From Devosia_A sp048498015 (lineage in GTDB: Bacteria; Pseudomonadota; Alphaproteobacteria; Rhizobiales; Devosiaceae), in assembly GCA_048498015.1 (NCBI GenBank), contig JBEHYU010000003.1, positions 1 through 64,000 of the forward strand: a stretch of DNA of 64,000 nt, in the 5' to 3' direction. The notes beneath the pieces were generated by a model that was given only the letters and a program-made list of their open reading frames with translations, was not told where the DNA came from and searched no databases. This document shows, one piece after another, positions 48,147-57,841 of this stretch (its first letter is position 1; each line of letters begins with the position of its first letter). The translations under genes were made by a program, and so were the position numbers.

Positions 48147-48587
48147 TCAAGCCACCAGCTGACGGCGGAGATAGAGGCGCCAGGCGGCCAAGACGAACGC
48201 AACGCACAAAACGAAGATCAGCGCCTGCATGTCGGCGTGGAGGGCTTTGATCAGGAGGGGCGTCAGGCCAAACGGCTGATACAGCCCGCTCGCTACGGCC
48301 GCGACGGCGCAGACGGGAGCCGTGCCCCAGTTCGCCCAACCCCGCCACCCCAGCAGCGACATGGCGACGGTGAAAATGACGAGGACAACGACCGCAGCCT
48401 GGAAGGCTGCGATTGCGCCGGGAATGCCCAGCAGCAGCGACCAGTCACCGGCTCCCTGGCTGGCGAGATAAAGGAAAATCGCCAGCGTGCCGGCAAGCGT
48501 GCCGACTGCAATGGTTGCGGCGGCGAAGCCCAGCATCGGGAGCAGGCTAGGTCCGGCTCTGTCTCTGGTATCCATCGGGCCGAGCAT
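48147..48587 (-). CDS. Hypothetical four-helix membrane protein
   Basis: A 146-residue integral membrane protein with four hydrophobic segments: LLPMLGFAAATIAVGTLAGT, IPGAIAAFQAAVVVLVIFTV, APVCAVAAVASGLYQP, and ALIFVLCVAFVLAAW. It ends RLYLRRQLVA. The ATG at 48587 lies in a small palindrome CCGAGC-ATAGG-GCTCGG, and a second in-frame ATG at 48575 is equally possible. No family recognised. Confidence 0.65.
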   Translation of the reverse strand: MLGPMDTRDRAGPSLLPMLGFAAATIAVGTLAGTLAIFLYLASQGAGDWSLLLGIPGAIAAFQAAVVVLVIFTVAMSLLGWRGWANWGTAPVCAVAAVASGLYQPFGLTPLLIKALHADMQALIFVLCVAFVLAAWRLYLRRQLVA

Positions 48588-48644
48588 AGGGCTCGGACGT
48601 CAACGGCCGATGAGCGAATTGCCGAAAAGGCGCCGGACAAGCAG

Positions 48645-48678
48645 GGCAAACAAAAGGCCCGGGGTTGCCCCCGGGCCT
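48645..48678 (-). terminator. Intrinsic terminator of livK
   Basis: On the minus strand AGGCCCGGGG-GCAA-CCCCGGGCCT forms a perfect 10-bp stem with a GNRA loop, followed by TTTGTTTG. It lies 26 bases after the livK stop. Confidence 0.92.
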
Positions 48679-48703
48679 CTGAACTTCAGCGAATGTCAGC
48701 CGA

Positions 48704-49909
48704 TCACTTGACCGGGCCGACTTCCACCCACTTGCCGTCCTGCACGTCGACTTCGACGATGACGCCGGCCACGTCGCCGGCCGCGTCGAACTCGACCGGG
48801 CCCGAAGCGCCTTCATAGTCGATGTCCTTGCCGGCCTTGATCAGCTCGACGGCCTTGGTCCACTCGCCGGGCAGGATCTTCTCGCCCGGGGCGGTGGCGA
48901 CGTCACGCAGCGCCTGGCTCAGGCCGGCGCGGTCAGCCTTGCCGTTCTTCTCGATCGCGAGGCCGAGCAGGAAGGCGGCATCGTAAGCCTGCGGCGCATA
49001 GGTCGCCGACGGGTCGAGGCCGGCATCCTTGCTGAGCTTGGCGAAGGTGTCGGCCGATTCGCCCGCATAGGCGCCGCCGCGGGTGGCGAACAGCTTGCCG
49101 TTGACCGCCGCCGGATCGATACCGGTCAGCAGTTCGTCGCCGATCACGCCGTCAACGCCGATGAAGGTGTTGAAGTCGCCGGCTTCCACGGCCTGCTGCA
49201 GGATGGTGTGGGCCGAACCCGAAGCGTAACCGATGATCACGAGGTTCTGGCTGCCCGAACCGGCCAGCGTGCCGAGCTCGGCGCGGTAGTCGGCCTTGCC
49301 GTCTTCATGCGAGACGTCGGCGGAGATGGTGCCGCCTTCCTTGGCGAACTGCGCCTTGAACACGTCGGCCAGGCCCTTGCCGTAGTCGTTGTTCACGTAG
49401 GTGAGCGCGACGTCCTTGATGCCCTTGGAGATGAGCAGATCGGCGAGCTTGACGCCCTGGAACGCATCCGACGGCGCGGTGCGGTAGACGAGATCCTTGT
49501 CGTCGAGGGTGGTGAGCGCCGGGGCCGAGGCGGCCGGGGAGATCATCACAACACCGCCCGGGATGCCGGCAGCGGTCGCGGCGCCGATGGTGGCGCCGGT
49601 GCAGAAGGCGCCGACGATGCCGACGACCTGCTCGGTGTTGACCAGCTTGTCGGCGGCCGGGCCGGCGACGGACGGGTCACAGGCGGAGTCGCCGGTCACG
49701 ACGACCAGCTTGCCATCGAGGATGCCGCCCTGGGCGTTGATCTCGTCGAAAGCCAGCTGGGCGTGCTTGACGATCGGGGGCGCCAGGCTTTCGATCGGGC
49801 CGGTGATATCGCCGAGGATACCAACCTTGACGTCAGCGGCCAGCGCGGGGGCGGCGGCCATCACGGCCGTCACGGCCACGAGACCGACGAGTTTGTTCAC
49901 ATTGATCAT
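48704..49909 (-). CDS. livK: Branched-chain amino acid ABC transporter substrate-binding protein
   Basis: Periplasmic binding protein of 401 residues. The signal peptide is about residues 1-24 (MINVNKLVGLVAVTAVMAAA, then PALA before ADVKVGIL). The mature start VKVGILGDITGPIESLAPPI and the later VVTGDSACDPSVAGPAADKL are typical of LivJ/LivK. It lies 2.2 kb from livGFHM on the other strand with its own terminator. It is therefore expressed separately, but is the obvious partner of that transporter. The exact ligand is uncertain. Confidence 0.93.
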   Translation of the reverse strand: MINVNKLVGLVAVTAVMAAAPALAADVKVGILGDITGPIESLAPPIVKHAQLAFDEINAQGGILDGKLVVVTGDSACDPSVAGPAADKLVNTEQVVGIVGAFCTGATIGAATAAGIPGGVVMISPAASAPALTTLDDKDLVYRTAPSDAFQGVKLADLLISKGIKDVALTYVNNDYGKGLADVFKAQFAKEGGTISADVSHEDGKADYRAELGTLAGSGSQNLVIIGYASGSAHTILQQAVEAGDFNTFIGVDGVIGDELLTGIDPAAVNGKLFATRGGAYAGESADTFAKLSKDAGLDPSATYAPQAYDAAFLLGLAIEKNGKADRAGLSQALRDVATAPGEKILPGEWTKAVELIKAGKDIDYEGASGPVEFDAAGDVAGVIVEVDVQDGKWVEVGPVK

Positions 49910-50141
49910 GATGTCCCTCTGTGTGGTTGCGTCATCCGGCGGGCCTTTGACGGTCCTTGTTCAGTCGGCGCAACGTCTTGTGGGAGCCCCGAAAAGGCGC
50001 TCCGCTGCGGGCGATATTGCACAATTCGCAATGGCGAGTCATCCGGATTTGATCGGCTGGTCAAGGCCTCGCGGGCGTTGCTTAACGGGGTTGGGAGCGC
50101 ATAGGGTCGCCGCCGTCCAGGATGCGGCAAGGGCCTCGAGC

Positions 50142-51179
50142 TTGCGGATTTTACTGTCGATGGTGCTCGCGGCACTGCTGAGCCTGCCCGTCGCGGCGCA
50201 GGACTCCGTCACCTCCCTGCCGCTGCCGGACCAGCCCGATGCCGCCTCGGCGGCGTCCGAGGAGCCCGCCGCGCCGGCGCCGTGCAGCGGCCAGACCATC
50301 ACCATCGCCCGCATGCAGTGGCCGACGGCGCAGCTACTGGCGGAAATCCACGCCCGGCTGATCAAGCAGAATTTCGGCTGCGACGTCGAAGTGGTGCCCG
50401 GCGACCTCGCCGCCACCGCCTCCTCGATGGGCGTCAACGGCCAGCCGGCGGTGGCGCCGGAACTGTGGATCACCCGCGTCCCGGATGTATGGAACAGCGC
50501 GCTCAAGACGCAGGAAGTGCGGCAGGCCGGCACCGCCTATGCGGAGCCGCAGTTCGAGGGCTGGTTCATCCCCGATTACGTCGCGGCGGCGCATCCCGAT
50601 CTCAAGACCGCCGCCGACCTCAAGAACTTCTACAAGGACTTCATTCCAGCGGGCGGTAAGAAGGCGCGGTTCATCTCCTGCCCACCCGACTGGGCCTGCT
50701 CGGTGATCAACCGCAACCTCATCCGGGCCAACGGCCTTGCCGATCTGTTCGACGTGGTCGAGCCGGCCAACCGCTTCGAGCTCGATACGCTGATCTCGGA
50801 GGCCGAGAGCCGCAAGGAGCCGATCCTGTTCTACTACTGGCAGCCCAATGCGGTGCTGGCGCAGTTCGGCTTCAAGGCGCTCGACCTGGGACCGTTCAAC
50901 AAGGACAATTTTGTCTGCCTGGCGCGCATTGCCTGCGCCGACCCGAAACCCTCGAGCTTCTCGCCGGACCCGGTGATCATCGCGCTGGCGCAGTGGGTCT
51001 ATCTCGACGCGCCGGAGGTGGCCGCCTACTTCCAGCGCGCCCACATGCCGTTCGCCGAAATGAATGCGCTGCTGCAGAACCTCAACGAGCCCGGCTCGAC
51101 CATCGAGGGCGTCGCCGATGCCTTCGTCGCGGCGCGCGGCGAGGTATGGCAGCAATGGGTGGGCAAGCCGGTCAATTAA
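50142..51179 (+). CDS. Glycine betaine/choline-type (ProX/OpuAC) binding protein, orphan
   Basis: A 345-residue periplasmic binding protein. The TTG at 50142 gives MRILLSMVLAALLSLPVAAQ, a clean signal peptide with AAGGG upstream. The ATG at 50160 would cut its basic start. A Pro/Ala/Glu-rich linker (about residues 22-45) precedes ITIARMQWPTAQLLAEIHAR. VPGDLAATASSMGVNGQPAV and FYYWQPNAVLAQFGFKALDL belong to the OpuAC fold. No permease or ATPase gene is adjacent, so it must serve a transporter elsewhere or act as a sensor. The ligand is unproven. Confidence 0.82.
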   Translation: MRILLSMVLAALLSLPVAAQDSVTSLPLPDQPDAASAASEEPAAPAPCSGQTITIARMQWPTAQLLAEIHARLIKQNFGCDVEVVPGDLAATASSMGVNGQPAVAPELWITRVPDVWNSALKTQEVRQAGTAYAEPQFEGWFIPDYVAAAHPDLKTAADLKNFYKDFIPAGGKKARFISCPPDWACSVINRNLIRANGLADLFDVVEPANRFELDTLISEAESRKEPILFYYWQPNAVLAQFGFKALDLGPFNKDNFVCLARIACADPKPSSFSPDPVIIALAQWVYLDAPEVAAYFQRAHMPFAEMNALLQNLNEPGSTIEGVADAFVAARGEVWQQWVGKPVN

Positions 51180-51369
51180 GGCGGCGTTCACGACGCGGAC
51201 GAGGAATCCCGGCGGCGGTACGCGTTTGTAATATGCGCGTCACGGGACTGACATATGGTCCACGGTTTCAGTTTAAGCCTTTGATATTGCTGATCAATTC
51301 TGTGTAGACGTCAGCCTTTCTTAACCCGCTGCGTGGCAAGCTCGCCCGTCATCATCGCTGGGGCGCCAA

Positions 51370-52896
51370 TTGCGCGACGACTCTTCTCTCCGCTCGGTTC
51401 TCGACATTTACCGCACGGTCTCCATCGCCGGCGGCAGCCTTGTGGCGGTGGCGCTCGGCTTCAGCGCGGCGGCGGTGCTCGCCGATATGGGGGCGCTGCC
51501 GGCCAGTGCATGGTGGCCGGTCGGCGCCGCGCTCACGCTGCTGCTGATGGCCTCGCTCTGGCGGGTGGGCTACCGGGCGCTGCGCGGGCAGCTGGCGGAC
51601 GCCGATACGCAGCGGCTCGAGGTGATCGCGATGGCGCATCGCGACGCGCTGACCGGGGCGTTCACCCGGTCCTATTTCATCGATGAGCTGAAGCGGCATG
51701 TGCGCTCCGACGCCATCGTGCCGGTCGGTTACCTGCAGCTCGACATGGATCATCTCAAGGCCATCAATGACGGCCAGGGGCATGGCGCCGGCGACGCCGC
51801 GCTGCTCAGGCTGATCGAGACCATCCGAGAGATCATGCCCGAAGCCATCATCGGGCGTCTGGGCGGCGACGAGTTCGGCATCGCGCTGGTGGGCGCCGAC
51901 AGCAAGCGCACGCTGACGCGTCTGGCCGAAACGGTGCTGGCGGAACTGCGTAAGGAATCCAGGATCGGCGATCGCATGACCCGGCTGTCGGCAACCGTCG
52001 GCGTCGCGGTGGCGCCGGCCGATGCGGGCGATGTGGTCGAGCTGATGAGCCGGGCCGATCTGGCGCTCTATCGCGGCAAGAGGCAGGGCCGCGCCATGGT
52101 GATCCCCTACGACCACGACATGCTGGTCGACGAGCGGCATGCCCGCAACATCCTGCGCGAGCTGCGCGGCGCGCTGCTGCTCGACGAGATCAAGGTCTAT
52201 TACCAGCCGGTGTTCGCCGCCGATGGCGTGACGCTGCGCTCCTACGAGGCGCTGGTACGCTGGCACCACAGCCATCGCGGCGTGGTACTGCCCGGCCAGT
52301 TCATCCCGGTGGCCGAGCAGTCCGACATGATCGACCGGCTGGGCGAGACGATCCTCAGGCAGGTCTGCGCCGATATCGGCGAGCTCGGCGTGCCGGTGGC
52401 GATCAACGTGTCGCCGATCCAGCTGAGGCGACCGGAATTCGCCGAACGGTTCACCGATATCCTGTTCGCGGCGGGGGTGGCCGGGCACCAGATTGCGGTC
52501 GAGGTCACCGAGAGCGTGCTGATGAAGGCGGGCGGGGTGGAGACGGCCAATCTGGTGGCGCTGCGCGGGCATGGCATCCGCATCGCCATCGACGACCTCG
52601 GCACCGGGCATGCGAGCCTCGAATACCTGCGCAGCTTCGCCTTCGACATCATCAAGATCGACCGCTCCTATGTGGCGCATCTGCTCAAGAGCCGGATCGA
52701 CAAGGTGATCGTTTCGGCCGTCTGCGACGTCGCCCGGGCGCTGGGGGTGGAAGTCATCGCCGAGGGCGTCGAGACGGCGGAACAGCTCGAAGAGCTGCGC
52801 CGGATCGGCTGCGGGTCCGTGCAGGGCTATCTGCTCGGCCGGCCGGCGCCGCTGGCGGCGCTGAAATCGCATCCGGCCCAACCGCGGGCGGCCTAG
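51370..52896 (+). CDS. GGDEF-EAL domain cyclic-di-GMP enzyme
   Basis: A 508-residue membrane protein. Two N-terminal helices (about residues 18-40 and 49-66) are followed by a GGDEF domain with the intact motif RLGGDEFG (GGDEF at 165-169) and an EAL domain with EALVR at 293-297. IDDLGTGHASL and VEVTESVLM are the expected EAL metal and catalytic segments. No RxxD inhibition site precedes GGDEF. Both activities could be functional, making or degrading c-di-GMP; which dominates is unknown. The start is TTG. Confidence 0.9.
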   Translation: MRDDSSLRSVLDIYRTVSIAGGSLVAVALGFSAAAVLADMGALPASAWWPVGAALTLLLMASLWRVGYRALRGQLADADTQRLEVIAMAHRDALTGAFTRSYFIDELKRHVRSDAIVPVGYLQLDMDHLKAINDGQGHGAGDAALLRLIETIREIMPEAIIGRLGGDEFGIALVGADSKRTLTRLAETVLAELRKESRIGDRMTRLSATVGVAVAPADAGDVVELMSRADLALYRGKRQGRAMVIPYDHDMLVDERHARNILRELRGALLLDEIKVYYQPVFAADGVTLRSYEALVRWHHSHRGVVLPGQFIPVAEQSDMIDRLGETILRQVCADIGELGVPVAINVSPIQLRRPEFAERFTDILFAAGVAGHQIAVEVTESVLMKAGGVETANLVALRGHGIRIAIDDLGTGHASLEYLRSFAFDIIKIDRSYVAHLLKSRIDKVIVSAVCDVARALGVEVIAEGVETAEQLEELRRIGCGSVQGYLLGRPAPLAALKSHPAQPRAA

Positions 52897-52962
52897 AGCT
52901 TCGGCGGCTTGACCCTGTGCGGGGCCGGCCTTAGCGTCGCCCGCGCTCGTGGGAGGGGACCG

Positions 52963-53280
52963 ATGGGCAAGGCAAGCATCGTCGACGGATTGATCGTGCT
53001 CGCGGACATCGAGGGCGACGCCGCGCTGCGCCAGCGGCTCGAGGCGCTGACCGCGGTCGACAGCATCGACCTGCTGGTCGGCGGGGTGCGCGGCTATTGG
53101 GAGCCCGTGATGGCCCGGTGCGGCGGCCATGCCGTTGCGGCGATCCGGCCGGTCGAGGCGATGCCGGGCCCTTCAGTGGGCGGGGTTGTCGAGATCGAGC
53201 TGCCGGCGCGGGACGACGGGCTCGCGACGTTCGGCATGCGCTTGCAATACTGGGACACGCAGGACAACCAGATCCACTAG
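52963..53280 (+). CDS. Hypothetical protein
   Basis: A 105-residue protein from an ATG with GGGAGGGGA upstream: GKASIVDGLIVLADIEGDAA, a YWEPVMARCGGH segment and an acidic C-terminal half ending QYWDTQDNQIH. No family recognised, and no membrane segment or signal peptide is seen. It lies between the GGDEF-EAL gene and the phosphatase-like gene. Confidence 0.6.
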   Translation: MGKASIVDGLIVLADIEGDAALRQRLEALTAVDSIDLLVGGVRGYWEPVMARCGGHAVAAIRPVEAMPGPSVGGVVEIELPARDDGLATFGMRLQYWDTQDNQIH

Positions 53281-53404
53281 ATGGATTTTCTGCATAGCTC
53301 GGACCGGGTGGTCGCCTAGGCCTTCCGGCGAGGTTGCTTCTGGCTTTGCGGCCCGTCTATAACGGGGCCGGGAAGCCTGGACGCGTAGCTGGAGTAAGAC
53401 GATT

Positions 53405-53821
53405 TTGGACGTGAAGCGGATCAACGAGAAGGTCTCTGTCGCCTCGCAGATCAGCCCCGATGACATCCCCGCCCTCAAGGCGGCCGGGTTCACCACCATC
53501 GTCAACAACCGGCCCGACGGCGAATCCTTCGATCAGCCTGCCTCCGACGAGATGAAGGCGGCGGCGGAGGCGGCGGGACTTTCCTACCACTACATTCCTC
53601 TCGGCCGGGACGGAGTTTCCTCCGCGATGGTCGAGGCGACTGTGGCCGCGCTCGAGGGGAGCAGCGGCCCCGTACTCGCCTTCTGCCGTTCCGGCACGCG
53701 CTCGACGACGCTATGGGCCCTGGCCCAGGCGGGGAAGATGCCCGCGCAGGAGATCGTCGCGGCAGCGGCGCATGCGGGTTACGACATGTCCCACCTCTTG
53801 GGTCATCTGAGCCAGAAATAG
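53405..53821 (+). CDS. TIGR01244-type phosphatase-like protein
   Basis: A 138-residue single domain of the DSP/sulfur-transferase-like group, as in the N-terminal part of beta-lactamase-hydrolase (Blh) proteins. Hallmarks are VNNRPDGESFDQPASDEM and the active loop CRSGTRS with C94. KRINEKVSVASQISPDDI is the usual opening. The start is TTG (MDVKRINE). Sulfide metabolism or phosphatase activity have both been proposed for relatives; I cannot choose. It is followed at once by an intrinsic terminator. Confidence 0.85.
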   Translation: MDVKRINEKVSVASQISPDDIPALKAAGFTTIVNNRPDGESFDQPASDEMKAAAEAAGLSYHYIPLGRDGVSSAMVEATVAALEGSSGPVLAFCRSGTRSTTLWALAQAGKMPAQEIVAAAAHAGYDMSHLLGHLSQK

Positions 53822-53842
53822 GGGCCGCAGGGCTCCTTTTTC
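53820..53842 (+). terminator. Intrinsic terminator after the phosphatase-like gene
   Basis: AGGGGCC-GCAG-GGCTCCT, a 7-bp stem with one G-U pair, followed by TTTTTC. The stem begins inside the stop codon. Confidence 0.8.
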
Positions 53843-53878
53843 TTATCCGCCTACCCCTCACGCTCGGGTCACATCACC

Positions 53879-56800
53879 ATGCCGATCAAGAAGATCCTCG
53901 TCGCCAACCGCAGCGAAATCGCCATCCGGGTGTTTCGCGCCGCCAACGAGCTCAACATCAAGACCGTCGCCTGCTACGCCGAAGAGGACAAGCTGGCGCT
54001 GCACCGCTTCAAGGCGGACGAGGCCTATCTGATCGGCAAGGGCAAGGGGCCGGTCGAGGCGTATCTGCAGATCGACGAATATATCCGCGTGGCGCGCGTC
54101 AGCGGCGCCGATGCGATCCATCCGGGCTACGGCCTGCTGTCGGAATCGCCGGAGTTTGCGGAGGCCTGCGAGGAAGCCGGCATCATCTTCATCGGCCCGC
54201 GGCCGCAGACGATGCGCGACCTGGGCAACAAGGTCGCGGCGCGCAACATGGCGATTGCCAGCAAGGTTCCGGTTGTGCCGGCGACCGATGCGCTGCCCGA
54301 CGATATGGACGAAGTGCGCCGCATGGCGGCGGCGATCGGCTACCCGCTGATGCTCAAGGCGAGTTGGGGCGGCGGCGGGCGCGGCATGCGCCGCATCATG
54401 GACGAGGGTCATCTCATTGCGGAGGTTTCCGAAGGCAAGCGCGAGGCCAAGGCGGCGTTCGGCAAGGACGAGATGTATCTCGAAAAGCTGATCGAGCGCG
54501 CCCGGCACGTCGAGGTGCAGATCATCGGCGACGACCACGGCAACCTGGTGCACCTGTTCGAGCGCGACTGCTCGGTGCAGCGGCGCAACCAGAAGGTGGT
54601 CGAGCGCGCGCCGGCGCCTTATCTCAGCCAGCAGGTGCGCGACGATCTCACGGGCGCGGCGCTGCGGCTCGGGCGCGCGGCGAACTACCGGGCGGCCGGT
54701 ACGGTCGAGTTCCTGCTCGATGCCGACACCGACAAATTCTACTTCATCGAAGTGAACCCGCGCATCCAGGTCGAGCACACGGTGACCGAAGTCGTCACCG
54801 GCATCGATATCGTCAAGGCGCAGATCCACCTGCTCGAAGGCGCGGTGATCGGCACGCCGGAATCGGGCGTGCCCAGGCAGGAAGACATCAAGCTCAACGG
54901 CAACGCCATCCAGTGCCGTATCACCACCGAGGACCCGGAAGAGAACTTCATCCCGGACTATGGCCGCATCACCGCCTATCGCGAGGCAACCGGTTTTGGC
55001 GTGCGGCTCGACGGCGGCACCGCCTATGCGGGTGCGATCATAACGCGGTTCTACGATCCGCTGCTCGAGAAGGTCACCTGCTGGGCGCCGACGGCGGACG
55101 AAGCGATCGCCCGCATGCATCGCGCGCTGCGCGAGTTCCGCATCCGTGGCGTCAGCACCAATCTGGCGTTTCTCGAAAACATCATCACGCATCCGGATTT
55201 CGTCAACAACCGCTACACGACGCGCTTCATCGACACGACGCCGGAGCTGTTCGATATCCCCCGCCGCAAGGACCGGGCGACGAAGCTCTTGACCTACATC
55301 GCCGACGTCACCGTCAACGGCCATCCGGAAGTACGCGACCGGCCGCGGCCGCCCGCCGGGGCGATCGAGCCGGTGGTGCCGCTCTACGAGCCGCTGATGA
55401 TTGTCGAGGGCTCGCGGCAGGTGCTCGAGCGGCACGGCCCCAAGGGCCTTGCTTCGTGGATGAAGGAGCAGAAGGGCGTTCTGTTCACCGACACGACGAT
55501 GCGCGACGCGCACCAGTCGCTGCTGGCGACCCGCATGCGCAGCTACGACATCACGCGCATCGCCGAGGCCTATTCGCGCGGCCTGCCCAACCTGTTCTCG
55601 CTCGAATGCTGGGGCGGCGCGACGTTCGACGTGGCCATGCGCTTCCTCAACGAGGACCCGTGGGAGCGGCTCGCGGCGGTGCGCGAGGGCGCGCCCAACA
55701 TCCTGACGCAGATGCTGCTGCGTGGCTCCAACGGCGTCGGCTACACCAACTACCCCGACAATGTCGTAAAGTTCTTCGTGCGCCAGGCGGCGAAGGGCGG
55801 CGTCGATGTGTTCCGCATCTTCGACTGCCTCAATTGGGTCGAGAACATGCGCGTCTCGATCGACGCGGTGGCCGAGGCCGACAAGGTGGCCGAGGGCGCC
55901 ATCTGCTACACCGGCGACCTGCTCGATCCGAACCGCAGCAAGTACGACCTCAAATACTACGTGGCGCTGGCCAAGGAACTCGAGGCGGCCGGCGCGCATG
56001 TGCTGGGCCTCAAGGACATGGCCGGGCTGCTGAAGCCGGCGGCGGCCAAAAAGCTGGTCGCGACGCTGAAGCAGGAGATCGGCCTGCCGATCCACCTCCA
56101 TACGCACGACACCTCGGGTGCATCCGCCGCGACGATCATCGCCGCGGTGGAAGCGGGCGTCGATGCGGTGGATGCGGCGATGGACGCGTTCTCAGGCACC
56201 ACCAGCCAGCCCACCTTCGGCTCGCTGGCGGCGGCGCTGCGCGACACCGATCGCAATCCGGGCTTCGATGCCAAGGTGATCCGCGAAATCTCGTTCTACT
56301 GGGAAGCGGTGCGCACGCAGTACCGTGCCTTCGAGAGCGACCTCAAGGGCGGCGCCTCGGAAGTCTACCTGCACGAGATGCCGGGCGGCCAGTTCACCAA
56401 TCTCAAGGAGCAGGCACGTTCGCTCGGGCTGGAGTCGCGCTGGCACGAGGTCGCCAAGACCTATGCGGACGTCAACCAGATGTTCGGCGATATCGTGAAG
56501 GTGACGCCGTCCTCCAAGGTCGTTGGCGACATGGCGCTGGCGATGGTTTCGGCCGGTCTCACCCGCGCCGATGTCGAAGACCCCAGCCGCGATATCGCCT
56601 TCCCGGATTCGGTGGTCGGCTTCTTTGCCGGCGATCTCGGGCAGCCGCCGGGCGGCTTCCCCAAGGCACTGCAGGCAAAGGTGCTGAAGGGCCGCACGCC
56701 GCTCACCGAGCGGCCCGGCTCCTACCTCAAGGATGTCGACCTCGAAGCCGAGCGCCAGAAGGTCGAGAAGGAGACGGGCGAGACGCTGGACGACCTCCGC

Positions 56801-57319
56801 CTCGCCTCGCACCTGATGTACCCGAAGGTCTTTGCCGACTACCTCAAGACGCAGGATCGCTACGGCCCGACCGCCGTGCTGCCGACGCCGGTCTATTTCT
56901 ATGGGCTGGCGCAGGGCGAAGAGATCTTCGCCGAGATCGAGCACGGTAAGACGATGGTGATCAACTATCTCGGCCGCGCCGAGACCAACGAGAAGGGGCA
57001 GGTCCGCGTCTTCTTCGATCTCAACGGCCAGCCGCGCACCATCACGGTGCCCGACCGGCTGAAGGTCGGCGAAGTCACGGTGCGCGCCAAGGCGGCGCTG
57101 GGCGATGCCAAGCAGATCGGCGCGCCGATGCCGGGCGTCATCTCGGGCCTCCTGGTCAAGGTCGGCGACAAGGTCGCGGCCGGCGACGTGCTGCTCTCGA
57201 TCGAAGCCATGAAGATGGAAACCGCCATCCACGCCGAAGCCGATGGCGTGATCGCGGAAGTCACCGTGAAGCCGGGCGACCAGATCGACAGCAAGGATTT
57301 GCTGGTGCGATTCGAGTGA
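53879..57319 (+). CDS. pyc: Pyruvate carboxylase
   Basis: Biotin enzyme that carboxylates pyruvate to oxaloacetate, 1146 residues in one chain. The order is as follows. The biotin carboxylase is about residues 1-450 (KILVANRSEIAIRVFRAANE, SWGGGGRGMR, FIEVNPRIQVEHTVTE). The carboxyltransferase is about 525-800 (FTDTTMRDAHQSLLATRMRS, LHTHDTSG). A PYC_OADA tetramerisation region follows. The biotinyl domain carries AMKMETA with the biotinylated Lys at 1112. Full length and intact motifs indicate an active anaplerotic enzyme. Transcribed alone; its stop abuts the next convergent gene. Confidence 0.97.
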   Translation: MPIKKILVANRSEIAIRVFRAANELNIKTVACYAEEDKLALHRFKADEAYLIGKGKGPVEAYLQIDEYIRVARVSGADAIHPGYGLLSESPEFAEACEEAGIIFIGPRPQTMRDLGNKVAARNMAIASKVPVVPATDALPDDMDEVRRMAAAIGYPLMLKASWGGGGRGMRRIMDEGHLIAEVSEGKREAKAAFGKDEMYLEKLIERARHVEVQIIGDDHGNLVHLFERDCSVQRRNQKVVERAPAPYLSQQVRDDLTGAALRLGRAANYRAAGTVEFLLDADTDKFYFIEVNPRIQVEHTVTEVVTGIDIVKAQIHLLEGAVIGTPESGVPRQEDIKLNGNAIQCRITTEDPEENFIPDYGRITAYREATGFGVRLDGGTAYAGAIITRFYDPLLEKVTCWAPTADEAIARMHRALREFRIRGVSTNLAFLENIITHPDFVNNRYTTRFIDTTPELFDIPRRKDRATKLLTYIADVTVNGHPEVRDRPRPPAGAIEPVVPLYEPLMIVEGSRQVLERHGPKGLASWMKEQKGVLFTDTTMRDAHQSLLATRMRSYDITRIAEAYSRGLPNLFSLECWGGATFDVAMRFLNEDPWERLAAVREGAPNILTQMLLRGSNGVGYTNYPDNVVKFFVRQAAKGGVDVFRIFDCLNWVENMRVSIDAVAEADKVAEGAICYTGDLLDPNRSKYDLKYYVALAKELEAAGAHVLGLKDMAGLLKPAAAKKLVATLKQEIGLPIHLHTHDTSGASAATIIAAVEAGVDAVDAAMDAFSGTTSQPTFGSLAAALRDTDRNPGFDAKVIREISFYWEAVRTQYRAFESDLKGGASEVYLHEMPGGQFTNLKEQARSLGLESRWHEVAKTYADVNQMFGDIVKVTPSSKVVGDMALAMVSAGLTRADVEDPSRDIAFPDSVVGFFAGDLGQPPGGFPKALQAKVLKGRTPLTERPGSYLKDVDLEAERQKVEKETGETLDDLRLASHLMYPKVFADYLKTQDRYGPTAVLPTPVYFYGLAQGEEIFAEIEHGKTMVINYLGRAETNEKGQVRVFFDLNGQPRTITVPDRLKVGEVTVRAKAALGDAKQIGAPMPGVISGLLVKVGDKVAAGDVLLSIEAMKMETAIHAEADGVIAEVTVKPGDQIDSKDLLVRFE

Positions 57320-57784
57320 TCAGCCGCCGCGTATGAGGGTCAGTACCACATACGCGGCGAGCACCACGAAGGCCCAGAGGTCCGACAGCATCGCCCAATT
57401 CTCGGTGCGATTGCGGTCATGGCCGAAGACGTGCAGCCCGCCGGCGAGGCCGTAATAGAGGCCGGTGATGATGGCGGCGGGCAGCACGAAATCCGGACGC
57501 AGGATCGAGGCGACGCTCAGCAGGCCCATCGCGGTGTTGCCGAAGCCGAGCTCGGTGACGATCTTCTCTGCGCCGGACGTCTCGATCTTGAAGATATCCC
57601 TGGCGGTGAAGGCCGGGTTGAGCATCTGGCGCACGCCGGCCAGCAGCAGCCGCACGCCGCTCGCCCAGAACACGAACCAGCGGCCGACCAGCAGCAGCCA
57701 GTCGGCATTGTCGATGGCGTGTTCGATGACAATCGAGGCGATGGGGAGCACGCCCATCAGCAGCACGATCATGGCGTAGTACAT
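57320..57784 (-). CDS. Hypothetical membrane protein (DUF6790-like)
   Basis: A 154-residue protein with about four membrane helices: YYAMIVLLMGVLPIASIVIE, LLLVGRWFVFWASGVRLLLA, MGLLSVASILRPDFVLPAAI, and LWAFVVLAAYVVLTLI. GVRQMLNPAFTARDIFKI and LGFGNTAMG are conserved-looking loop phrases of the DUF6790-type family as I recall it. The function is unknown. It is convergent with pyc, the two stop codons lying side by side. Confidence 0.72.
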   Translation of the reverse strand: MYYAMIVLLMGVLPIASIVIEHAIDNADWLLLVGRWFVFWASGVRLLLAGVRQMLNPAFTARDIFKIETSGAEKIVTELGFGNTAMGLLSVASILRPDFVLPAAIITGLYYGLAGGLHVFGHDRNRTENWAMLSDLWAFVVLAAYVVLTLIRGG

Positions 57785-57841
57785 CGCAGCCCCCCGCTTT
57801 GCTCGTGCGTTCTAGCGCGGCGCGCGAGAGGCGTCGATGGC

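Noticed and set aside
53858..56107. Minus-strand frame of about 749 codons opposite pyc
   Set aside because: pyc is complete and conserved across the whole stretch; the opposite frame shows no motif.
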